A stretch of 63,648 bases of DNA, from positions 1 through 63,648 of the forward strand of contig JAAYCY010000026.1 of assembly GCA_012729535.1 (NCBI GenBank), in the 5' to 3' direction. The position numbers and the translations under genes were made by a program. The notes under the pieces are model-generated. The model saw only the letters and a program-made list of their open reading frames with translations. It was not told where the DNA came from and ran no database searches. The stretch's first letter is position 1; the number at the start of each line of letters is the position of its first letter. The stretch is from Methanomicrobiales archaeon. GTDB lineage: Archaea > Halobacteriota > Methanomicrobia > Methanomicrobiales > Methanospirillaceae. This document shows positions 28,045 through 36,355 of this stretch, one piece after another.

Positions 28045-29663
28045 TGCCGGTTGTATCACTTCCCTACAAGTACCTGGAGCGGCTATGTGGTACTGACCGG
28101 AAGACCATCATCGAGCACCTTCCGATGATCGGTTCGGATATCGAACGGATTCTTGACGAACAGGTCGATGTCGAGTTCTTCCCATCAAGGGTGGATCTCT
28201 ATTCCACTGAAGGGGTAGCACGGGCCATGCGGGGATTTCTGGGCCTTGAAACCGGAGAAGAGATCTATCCTGTCACTCCATCGTCGATTTCATTCTCAGT
28301 GGATCCAAACCTGATAGATATCAGACCATACATTGGATCTGCAGTAATCCGTGATATTAGTCTGGATAATGAAGCAATTATCAGTCTCATGGGGATACAG
28401 GAGGCACTGCACTGGGTGGTTGGCCGTGGAAGGGCAAAAGTTGCCATTGGTGTTCATGATCTGGATAAAGTAACACCTCCATTCAGGTATTATGGGGCAC
28501 TACTTACACGCACTTTTGTGCCGCTGGACTATGACCGGGAGATGAACCTTTCTGAAATAATGGAAGAACACCCAAAAGGCAGAGACTACTCCCACATCGT
28601 AAAAGACAAACCGGTTATGCCTCTTATTGAGGATGCAAACGGTAATGTACTCTCTTTTCCGCCAATTATTAATGGTGAATTAACAAGAGTGACCGAGGCA
28701 TCCAAAAACCTGCTCCTTGACGTGACCGGAACCGATGAGCGTGCAGTCATGACTGCTCTGAAGGTTCTCTGTACGACACTCATTACCGCAGGTGGAAAAT
28801 GTGAGAGCGTATCCATTAATGGAGTAATCATGCCTGATCTTTCCCCTGAAACCAGGGAAGTGAATGTTGCATCCTGTAACAAACTCCTTGGAACTTCCCT
28901 TTCTGCCGAAGAAATGGCTGATATTCTCCAAAAGATGCGGTATGGTGCTGAAAAGTCCGGAGATAATACTGTCTCTGTCAGGATACCCTGTTACCGTGCT
29001 GATATCATGCACGAATGGGATGTTTACGAAGATGTAGCTATAGGTGCCGGATTTGGTTCACTCAATGCTGAGCTTCCTGAAACCTTTGCAGCCGGATGTG
29101 AACACCCGATAATGAAGCGTGCATCAGTACTGAGGGATATCTGCTGTGGTCTTGGATATCTTGAGGTCATGCCATTTACTCTCTCAAACGAGGATGTTAT
29201 GTATACCCGGATGCAGCGGGAGCCGGATCCGAGAGTACTCCGGGTATTACATCCGATTTCTGAGGAACAGACCCTGGTAAGGACCGACCTTTTACCCCTC
29301 CTTCTTGACCTGCTCCGCATGAACAAACGGCGAGAACTCCCACAACGGATCTTCCACACCGGAGACGTGGTCCTTGACATGCAGACGTGTCAGAAATTAG
29401 CATTGGCGTCCACCCATCCGGGTGCAGACTTCTCTGAAGCCTATGCAACCACCGATGCACTCATGAGAGAACTCGGATTAGTGTATTTACCTCAAGAAAG
29501 CACTGATCCTGCCTTTATTCCCGGACGAGCGGCTGATATCATTGTTAACGGAAAAAAGGCAGGGGTATTTGGTGAAATTCACCCCGGTGTTCTGAACAGA
29601 TTTGACATAGACCAGCCGGTAGCGGGAATTGAACTCGATCTAAACATTATATTTTCACCATGA
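28044..29663 (+). CDS. pheT: Phenylalanyl-tRNA synthetase beta subunit
   Basis: The beta subunit of PheRS (539 aa, the shorter archaeal/eukaryotic form without the bacterial tRNA-binding and anticodon domains). It carries the B3/B4 editing module that clears Tyr-tRNA-Phe, the B5 DNA-binding-like domain and a catalytic-like core. The frame extends to a GTG at 28038, but the GGAGGT at 28030-28035 fits the ATG at 28044 better, and that ATG overlaps the pheS stop. Confidence 0.95.
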   Translation: MPVVSLPYKYLERLCGTDRKTIIEHLPMIGSDIERILDEQVDVEFFPSRVDLYSTEGVARAMRGFLGLETGEEIYPVTPSSISFSVDPNLIDIRPYIGSAVIRDISLDNEAIISLMGIQEALHWVVGRGRAKVAIGVHDLDKVTPPFRYYGALLTRTFVPLDYDREMNLSEIMEEHPKGRDYSHIVKDKPVMPLIEDANGNVLSFPPIINGELTRVTEASKNLLLDVTGTDERAVMTALKVLCTTLITAGGKCESVSINGVIMPDLSPETREVNVASCNKLLGTSLSAEEMADILQKMRYGAEKSGDNTVSVRIPCYRADIMHEWDVYEDVAIGAGFGSLNAELPETFAAGCEHPIMKRASVLRDICCGLGYLEVMPFTLSNEDVMYTRMQREPDPRVLRVLHPISEEQTLVRTDLLPLLLDLLRMNKRRELPQRIFHTGDVVLDMQTCQKLALASTHPGADFSEAYATTDALMRELGLVYLPQESTDPAFIPGRAADIIVNGKKAGVFGEIHPGVLNRFDIDQPVAGIELDLNIIFSP

Positions 29664-29717
29664 TAGTACCGAAATCTTAAACCCGTTTCCCGTCTCAGCA
29701 TAGGACAACCATAGCCT

Positions 29718-30194
29718 ATGCATAAACGATTAACTATTCTTGTAACCGGGCGAGTGCAGCGAGTCGGATTTCGGGGATTCGCCCGGTTAATAGCCAACCG
29801 ATATGGAATATTCGGGTATGCCGAAAACCTTTTGGATGGGTCTGTCAGGATTGTTGTTGAGGGTGAGGATGGCATGCTCACCAGGTTTTGCGAGGATCTG
29901 TATGCAGAGGAAGAACCTCTCATCTCAGTCGAGTCAGTTGAAATAACTGAATCAGAATACCAGGGTGACCTGACTCATTTTGAACCCCATTTTGGTGATT
30001 TTCAAAAGGAAATGTTTCACCGATCCGAACTTGGCCTTGAGTATCTGAAAGAGATGATAAAACTTCAGAAGCGGAGCCTGAAAATGCAGGAAGAGATGGT
30101 CATTGCTTTACGTGATATGAAAAAGGAATCAAAGAAGAGACGTGAAGTACTGGAACGTGTAATAGAAGCAATTCATACCCAGGGAATTGGATAA
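29718..30194 (+). CDS. Acylphosphatase domain fused to a C-terminal coiled coil
   Basis: The first 90 residues are an acylphosphatase domain. The phosphate-binding loop VTGRVQRVGFRGFAR contains the catalytic Arg, and NLLDGSVRIVVEG follows with the conserved Asn displaced toward its start. Typical acylphosphatases end here at about 90-95 aa. This protein continues with about 65 charged helical residues (RSLKMQEEMVIALRDMKKES) predicted to form a coiled coil. It abuts the next gene (one-base overlap), so the two are probably made together. Confidence 0.85.
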   Translation: MHKRLTILVTGRVQRVGFRGFARLIANRYGIFGYAENLLDGSVRIVVEGEDGMLTRFCEDLYAEEEPLISVESVEITESEYQGDLTHFEPHFGDFQKEMFHRSELGLEYLKEMIKLQKRSLKMQEEMVIALRDMKKESKKRREVLERVIEAIHTQGIG

Positions 30195-30565
30195 TGGCAG
30201 AGAAAAAACCTGATTTTCCCGTTACGGTTTCAAACCTGAAACCCGGAATGATAGTGGATATCAGAGCCCTTGAACAGATCGCTATCCGTGAAAAGTGTGA
30301 AGTTGTTGTTTATTTTGAAGAAGAACTAGCCCGGAACTCATCATATGAAAAAGATCAAAAAGACTTTGAAAATTTTGAGGAGCATGAGAGGCCCTTTATT
30401 TTGGTTGAACCTTTTTTGAAATTCCAACGTGAAATGAATCCTTTGTTTGATGAAGCTCTTCGTCAGATTCCTTTGGGTGTGACAATAATCAGGGCTGAAC
30501 AAATAGGCAAAAAGACCAGGATAACAGGTCTCTTACCATTCCTTGATGAAATGGATGTATCATAA
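30194..30565 (+). CDS. Hypothetical protein partnered with the acylphosphatase
   Basis: I do not recognise this 123-residue acidic protein. It has no signal peptide, membrane segment or cysteine cluster. A central charged stretch (YEKDQKDFENFEEHERPF) separates two predicted alpha/beta portions. Its start overlaps the acylphosphatase stop by one base, the only functional clue. It appears to be a genuine gene given the coupling and clean frame. Confidence 0.6.
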   Translation: MAEKKPDFPVTVSNLKPGMIVDIRALEQIAIREKCEVVVYFEEELARNSSYEKDQKDFENFEEHERPFILVEPFLKFQREMNPLFDEALRQIPLGVTIIRAEQIGKKTRITGLLPFLDEMDVS

Positions 30566-30667
30566 TATATAATAAACTCTATTGTGCTATATATCTCATT
30601 TAAGATATATTCTCTTTTTTATGAACAGATATCAATATCTCTCTGGCTGCACAAGAATTATGTGAGC

Positions 30668-31246
30668 ATGGCAGTCAATACCGGAAGAAGTGCCAGTCCT
30701 GAGTTCAGGGAACAGTTCATGACCCTGAAGGTGATGTCACAAAATATAAAAAATCAGGAACAGTTCCTGATGATGATCGACCGGCAGGATACCATTCCCG
30801 ACATGGCTAAAAGATTATCAAAAGAGGCAGTCACATCAGATCTCCAGTCTAACAAACGAGTTCTTCTGGATTTTTTGTATAATATGTTGGCCAGGTCTGA
30901 AAACCAACAGGAGAATCTTGATGTAGAGTTTCACTATATCATGATCGGTAAGGATTTTTTAGAGGTCGATAAAAGCATTCTCTGGCTTGATGATGTTGAA
31001 TTACCTATCCCTTTCGAAATAGGGGAAAAGTTAGGAAAAATCATGGTCGGAGAAGATATTTCGGGTGCAATAAAAAAAATTACTGCTTTTTACAAAGCCG
31101 CAGAAACCAGGTTTGATCGCGAACAATTTGGAAATCTTGACCGGTGCTCACTGATTGTCCTGGAGGAGCATTATCCACAGGCATCATGGCACATAAAAAT
31201 GAGACTGCCGGCCAGGATTCTCAATGATAATCCTGTAAGTATCTAA
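30668..31246 (+). CDS. Hypothetical cytoplasmic protein
   Basis: A 192-residue protein with no family that I recognise. It has a helical N-terminal half with Met/Gln-rich sequence (MTLKVMSQNIKNQEQF) and a C-terminal alpha/beta part. The frame extends upstream to a TTG at 30584, but those 28 residues look like translated AT-rich promoter sequence with TATA-like elements. I start at the ATG at 30668. It ends convergently with the response regulator gene, overlapping it by four bases. Confidence 0.55.
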   Translation: MAVNTGRSASPEFREQFMTLKVMSQNIKNQEQFLMMIDRQDTIPDMAKRLSKEAVTSDLQSNKRVLLDFLYNMLARSENQQENLDVEFHYIMIGKDFLEVDKSILWLDDVELPIPFEIGEKLGKIMVGEDISGAIKKITAFYKAAETRFDREQFGNLDRCSLIVLEEHYPQASWHIKMRLPARILNDNPVSI

Positions 31247-32262
31247 TCCCTCTTCTTTTCTACCTGTCCGGGATAGGAAATATTTCGGATCTCTCCAAGA
31301 GCCTTTAAAACCTCGTCTGCCCTTGTTACAATCTGGTGGAGGCGAAATGTCTCTTCTGAAGATGCAAGGAACCTGATCTCTTTAATGGTAGTTATTGCCT
31401 CTTCAAGGAGATTGCCTGATGTATCAGGTATTCCGATCCCAGGTCCGGTTTCACTGGGCAGAATAATAGATGCAATAAAATGTAAAGTGCCCTTTTCCAT
31501 AATAGGCAGCATATCTATCCTGAACCGGTGGGAGTTACCTTTTACCTGGATTGGACCATTAATGGAGAATCTTTTTCCATCTTTAAACCTGTCTCTTCCT
31601 GACATCCAGATCTTATTATATAATTCAGGAAGGTCATCGATAGTAGTGGCCACAGCATCAGTCTGACCGGTAACAAGTTTGAAAAAGCTTCTGAATGCTG
31701 CATTTGTAAATGCAATCGTACCATTTGTTGTAAGAAGGATAACCGGATGGGGCAGAGCCTGCACTGCCAGAATACCCAGACGCAGGTCAGGTGGACGACC
31801 TGACTGATACGCCTGTGCAGGTGGCTGTTGTCTTTTTTCTGGTTCTCTCTCCGGTTCTTCTGGTTCAGTTCTTGTGGTGGTTTTATAGAGTTTATGTTTA
31901 TGAGCCACCATCTCGATATTACTATAGAGTTCCCGTTCCTTGAATGGTTTAATGAGATAACCAAACGGTCCTGATTCAACCGCCCGCTTGATAGTATTTT
32001 CATCTGAGTGTGCGGTCAGGTAAATACTTGGTATATTGTAATTCTTGTATATCTCTTTTGCAGTTTCAATACCATCCATATCGCCCTGAATTCGGATATC
32101 CATGAGTATTAGGTCCGGACGTTTATTTTTTGCTAGTTCTATTGCTTCCATCCCGTCAAAAGCACTGCCAACAACTTCATATCCCAGTTCTTTTAGTGTT
32201 TTTTCAAGCATGACCGAAGTTACGGCCTCATCTTCAACAATGAGAATTCGTCGTGCAGTCAT
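31243..32262 (-). CDS. Response regulator with receiver and PAS domains
   Basis: A 339-residue signalling protein. Residues 1-122 form a receiver domain with phospho-acceptor Asp55 in LILMDIRIQGDMDG, the acidic pair ED near residue 10 and the conserved Lys in FGYLIKPF. A Pro/Glu-rich linker (about 135-165) leads to a PAS domain (about 170-290) and a helical tail. There is no DNA-binding output domain. It lies four bases within the end of the hybrid kinase gene, its probable phosphate donor. Confidence 0.88.
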   Translation of the reverse strand: MTARRILIVEDEAVTSVMLEKTLKELGYEVVGSAFDGMEAIELAKNKRPDLILMDIRIQGDMDGIETAKEIYKNYNIPSIYLTAHSDENTIKRAVESGPFGYLIKPFKERELYSNIEMVAHKHKLYKTTTRTEPEEPEREPEKRQQPPAQAYQSGRPPDLRLGILAVQALPHPVILLTTNGTIAFTNAAFRSFFKLVTGQTDAVATTIDDLPELYNKIWMSGRDRFKDGKRFSINGPIQVKGNSHRFRIDMLPIMEKGTLHFIASIILPSETGPGIGIPDTSGNLLEEAITTIKEIRFLASSEETFRLHQIVTRADEVLKALGEIRNISYPGQVEKKRD

Positions 32263-34553
32263 ATACTTATCCTGCCTTCTCCCGTTATAGGAAATGTAAC
32301 CAAAAAATTAGCCCCCTTTTCACTGGAAATGGTGAGTTTTCCCCGCAACTGATGGGTCAGTTGTGAAGTCAGTTCCATGCCCAGTGACTGTGATTTTCTG
32401 ACATCAAAATCCTTGGGAAGCCCCCGTCCGTTATCCGCTACCTGCATGTGGTATGATTGTTCATGTTGCGTAAATGAAATCCTAATCTCCCCCTCTTTAT
32501 CTGGATCAAAGGCGTACTTTACTGCATTCATTATTAACTCATTTAATATAAGGCCACAGGGGATACACCGTTCAATATCCAGATATATTTTTGGGTCAGT
32601 CTTAACGATAAACTGTAAATGCGTGGATACCCCTTCATATTCGTGTTTAAGATGATCAACGAGTTTGCTTATATATTCTTCTAACCGGATTTTTCCGATA
32701 TCCTTAGAATTATATAATAGTTCATGAATAGATGCCATGCTGTAAACCTGGTTCCTGCATTCCTGGATAATTTCCTGTGCCCTGGGGTCATCGATGCGAA
32801 GTGACTGAAGTTTTAAAATTCCTGAGATGATCTGCAGGTTATTTTTTACCCGGTGATGAATCTCTTTAAAAAGTAACTCTTTCTCACGGAGTGAGGCAAT
32901 GATCTGCTGTTCTGTTTTCACTCTGCTGGTGACATCTGTATAAATCAGGAATATTTCAGAGATACTTTTCTCAGGGTCAACAGGAGCAATATTTAAAAAT
33001 ATATCGAAAAACCTGATTCCATAGGGATATTTTATTTTGCATTTAACAAGATTTCGGGATTTATTGTCCTGAATTATTCCTGATAATGCATCGTGAAAGG
33101 ATGGATCAGCATTGTTAAAAATGGTCTTAAATGGCTGGCCTACCAGTTCATTCTTCTGCTTTTTTTCAATCTCTTCTGCAGCATTATTTATATCAACAAG
33201 GATCGTGGAGTCGACATCTCCCTCACTACGAAAGATGGCACAACCAGAATTCATAAGCATAAAAAGAGTTTTCAGCCTGGTATGAAACATCCTGACCTGA
33301 TCATCAAGGAGTTTCTGTCTTGTTATGTCCATGATGATTCCTTCAATGCCGATTAAACCACCATTTGTGTCATATATCCCTGCCCCCTGCTCAAGTACCC
33401 ATCTGAATTTTTTCTCCTTGGTAGTAATCCGGTATGTTAAACGAAACATAACGTTTTTTTCAATTGCCCGTGTGATAACCTGAGGAATTCTGACACGGTC
33501 TTGCGGGTGAATCAGGGATCCCCATGAACACACTGCATTGTGTATTATCTCTATGGGTTGATATCCGACAAGACTAAAAACTGCATCACTGACAAATTCC
33601 ATAGTCCGTTCTTCATCAATATGGCCCTGATAGACAATTCCGGGAAGGTTACGGATCATAGCCTTCATCCGATTTTCACTGTTCTTTAATGCTTCCTCTG
33701 CCTGACGATCTGATATACAACCGGCAACCTGGACAATTATGTCTGATACGAAGCGTTGTAACGATAAGTCGAAGGTATCATGTTTCTGATATGAAAAAAT
33801 ATGGGCTGCACCAATTATCCTTCCATGATGATGCATGCTGATGCAGATGTCTGAATTTATGTTGTCAAGTTCATTTAACTGGGGTGTAGTTTTGATAATT
33901 TCGTTCTCATCCCTGAATACCGGGATATGTTGCTTCATGATAGATGTAACAAGAGTCAGGATCTGTGTTTGAACAGGCTGTGCCAGATAACCTTCCTGAT
34001 TGCCACTGGCAGTAACAAGGTGTAATTCTCCCTCTTCAACAAGATATATCGCAACACCCTCCATGCCGGTAACATCAAGGATAGCGCGTGTACATACGAG
34101 AAGCGTTTCTTCGATACTCTTCGCATTTGCATTTGCAAAGGCAAGATCCCGCTGTATTTTCAGATTCTTCTCTGCTCGGTAGAGTTCGACAGATTTTGTA
34201 ACTGCATGAGCCAGTTCGGCAAAAACAACCTGGGGTAAATTTTCTTTTTCGACATATGTGTTTGCCCCATATTTCATAGCTTCAATTGCTATCTCTTCCT
34301 TTTCATGAATCGTAAAAAGGATAAAAGGGATGGAATTATTTAGTTCCCTGATTTTTCTAAGAAATAAAATTCCATCCATAACGGGCATGGAATAATCAGA
34401 GATTATAGCATCTATTGACTGTTCCTTAAATATTTGGAGTGCTTCATCGCCCGTTTCTGCAGTGACCGTTGAAAATCCGTATTTCTGCTCCAAAATTCGT
34501 TTTACAAGTTCGAGAAGGTCCGGTTCATCATCAACCAGCAGAATACGAATCAT
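32259..34553 (-). CDS. Hybrid sensor histidine kinase: receiver-GAF-PAS-PAS-HisKA_2-HATPase
   Basis: A 764-residue soluble kinase. A receiver domain comes first (Asp53 in IISDYSMPVMDG), then a GAF-like region (about 140-285), two PAS domains (about 295-420 and 425-545) and a HisKA_2-type phosphotransfer segment, EIHHRVKNNLQIISGILKLQ. The ATPase domain follows, with its N box (NELIMNAVKYAF) and DNGRGLP. No membrane segment is visible, so it senses an intracellular or diffusible signal. It is co-transcribed with the receiver-PAS protein. Confidence 0.92.
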   Translation of the reverse strand: MIRILLVDDEPDLLELVKRILEQKYGFSTVTAETGDEALQIFKEQSIDAIISDYSMPVMDGILFLRKIRELNNSIPFILFTIHEKEEIAIEAMKYGANTYVEKENLPQVVFAELAHAVTKSVELYRAEKNLKIQRDLAFANANAKSIEETLLVCTRAILDVTGMEGVAIYLVEEGELHLVTASGNQEGYLAQPVQTQILTLVTSIMKQHIPVFRDENEIIKTTPQLNELDNINSDICISMHHHGRIIGAAHIFSYQKHDTFDLSLQRFVSDIIVQVAGCISDRQAEEALKNSENRMKAMIRNLPGIVYQGHIDEERTMEFVSDAVFSLVGYQPIEIIHNAVCSWGSLIHPQDRVRIPQVITRAIEKNVMFRLTYRITTKEKKFRWVLEQGAGIYDTNGGLIGIEGIIMDITRQKLLDDQVRMFHTRLKTLFMLMNSGCAIFRSEGDVDSTILVDINNAAEEIEKKQKNELVGQPFKTIFNNADPSFHDALSGIIQDNKSRNLVKCKIKYPYGIRFFDIFLNIAPVDPEKSISEIFLIYTDVTSRVKTEQQIIASLREKELLFKEIHHRVKNNLQIISGILKLQSLRIDDPRAQEIIQECRNQVYSMASIHELLYNSKDIGKIRLEEYISKLVDHLKHEYEGVSTHLQFIVKTDPKIYLDIERCIPCGLILNELIMNAVKYAFDPDKEGEIRISFTQHEQSYHMQVADNGRGLPKDFDVRKSQSLGMELTSQLTHQLRGKLTISSEKGANFLVTFPITGEGRISI

Positions 34554-34628
34554 ATTTGGCTCCTTGAGAATGTGTCATGTAATCAATTAACCATATGGGT
34601 GATTATGTATCTCCGGGAAATAGTTTTT

Positions 34629-36017
34629 TTAATGAATTTCCCTTGCTATCGAACAAAAAAGGGTGAATGGCCCGGCTTTAATAAATGTCCGGGAAATTTC
34701 TACAGGGATGATGGCGCCATCTTTTCTTACATGTGATGAAAATACCCTTGATATACCTGATTCAACTTCAGAATTTTCCCACATCATCTCCCATAGTTGG
34801 GGAGTAATTTCCTGGTTTATCTGGAAAACTGAAACCTGACTGATTTCATTCTTTGAATATCCGAGGAGTCTGCAACTACTCTCATTTGCCCGCCAAAGCA
34901 TTCCTGACTTTTCGAAAAGAAGAATAGAATCAGAGGCATGGTCAAATGCAGCTTCTATGATGAGAAGTTCACGCTCTAATTTTTCCCTGCGGGCAATTTC
35001 TTTTAATAGATCCTGGTTTGCCTGTCTCATTTCCTTTGTCCGCTGTTTTACGAGGGCTTCAAAACTGGCATGAAATGTATTGAGTTGCTCTTCAAGGTGA
35101 TGTTGTCTGGAAATGTCGTGACCTACTGCAAGATAACCTGTTAATGTTCCATCTTCTGTAAAAAGTCCCCTATATGTCCACTCTTCATATGCCACCATAC
35201 CATCCGGCTGAATAGCTTTAAAGGATATCGTCTTTACCGGAGATACAGAACTTATCTCTTCTTTTAAACGGGAAAGTTTCTCAAGATCTTCATGAGAAAT
35301 CACCGGTTCATAGGGAAATCCTAGTAATTCTTTTGCAGTTCTATCCATTCTACTGCAGAAGGGGAGATTTACCCTTTTTAAAATGCCCTCTGGTGTACAT
35401 GTGAACATGAACTCCAGAAGTTCATCAGAAACAGATTTTAGTTCCTGCTGACACGTCTCTACTTCGCGAAGAGCAGTAACAAGAGGAGTATTATCTTTAA
35501 TAAGGAAGGCACATCCTACTTTTCCATCGTCAAATACCACAGGAATAATCCTGATATGCAGGATTTTTGTGCCTGCTTTATTCTGGATGGTAATATCAGA
35601 CTCCCCGGATGATCCAAGTACTGCCTGTTTGGCTGTCAAAAAAATATTTTCATTGGTTAGTGATGAAAGCAGAGGATCAGAGATGTCTTTTCCGTTTATA
35701 TCTTCAGTGATAGTACATATTTCCTCAATGTCAGGCGACCATTCCTTAACGATAAGTCTTGCACTAAACAGGATATATGGACCATTGAAGAAAGATTTTA
35801 TCGCTGATGCCGGAATCCTGCATGACAGGTGATACATTTTGGATGTTCCCATGATACGAAGGTCTACATCACCCCTCATCTGGAGCATATCAAGGTATTT
35901 TGCAGCAGTTGATCTATGCAGGTCCAATTCTCTTGATATATCTGAAATTGACATTCCGATTGAAGAATTTTTTAACAGTTCCTTGATTTTTCTGATTTCA
36001 TTAAAATCACCGATCAT
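34629..36017 (-). CDS. HTH-PAS regulator divergent from acs
   Basis: A 462-residue relative of the protein at 21849-23720. It has an N-terminal HTH (ISDISRELDLHRSTAAKYLDML), a PAS-like segment (about 70-190), a PAS domain (about 205-310), a coiled coil (about 310-345) and a final PAS domain (about 350-460). No kinase or receiver domain is present. Its promoter faces that of acs across a 338-bp region with palindromic sites, so it may regulate itself and acs. That link is inferred. Confidence 0.83.
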   Translation of the reverse strand: MIGDFNEIRKIKELLKNSSIGMSISDISRELDLHRSTAAKYLDMLQMRGDVDLRIMGTSKMYHLSCRIPASAIKSFFNGPYILFSARLIVKEWSPDIEEICTITEDINGKDISDPLLSSLTNENIFLTAKQAVLGSSGESDITIQNKAGTKILHIRIIPVVFDDGKVGCAFLIKDNTPLVTALREVETCQQELKSVSDELLEFMFTCTPEGILKRVNLPFCSRMDRTAKELLGFPYEPVISHEDLEKLSRLKEEISSVSPVKTISFKAIQPDGMVAYEEWTYRGLFTEDGTLTGYLAVGHDISRQHHLEEQLNTFHASFEALVKQRTKEMRQANQDLLKEIARREKLERELLIIEAAFDHASDSILLFEKSGMLWRANESSCRLLGYSKNEISQVSVFQINQEITPQLWEMMWENSEVESGISRVFSSHVRKDGAIIPVEISRTFIKAGPFTLFCSIAREIH

Positions 36018-36048
36018 GAAATAGTTCTCCGATTTTTGGCAGTATTGT

Positions 36049-36204
36049 ATATGTCGTACATATTCAGGTAGATCCTATACTGATAAAAGATGATCATATT
36101 TACTGCCAGGATCTTATGTTCAGTAAAGGACAATTATTTTTGAAAAATTGCTTTAATTTATGAAATTATCTCGATTCTTCTGATTTTAATATGTTCAACA
36201 TATT
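36049..36204. promoter_or_regulatory. Two ATATGT/ACATAT palindromes in the HTH-PAS/acs divergent region
   Basis: Site 1 is ATATGT-CGT-ACATAT at 36049-36063. Site 2 is AATATGTT-C-AACATATT at 36188-36204, with 8-bp arms. A half site, TTAACATATTTT, occurs near 36259-36270. The repeated half-site suggests one dimeric regulator bound at several positions between the two genes. The rest of the 36018-36355 gap is AT-rich promoter sequence, ending in an AAAGGAGGG ribosome binding site before acs. Confidence 0.5.
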
Positions 36205-36355
36205 TGTACTACTAATCCAAAGGAATATCAAATACGCTAACACTCTATTTTCAGATGCTTAACATATTTTCACTGACTCCATTCTATTACAAAAATGCCT
36301 GGTACAACGAATCTACATCTGATAGATTCTATATTATTAACAAAGGAGGGAGATA

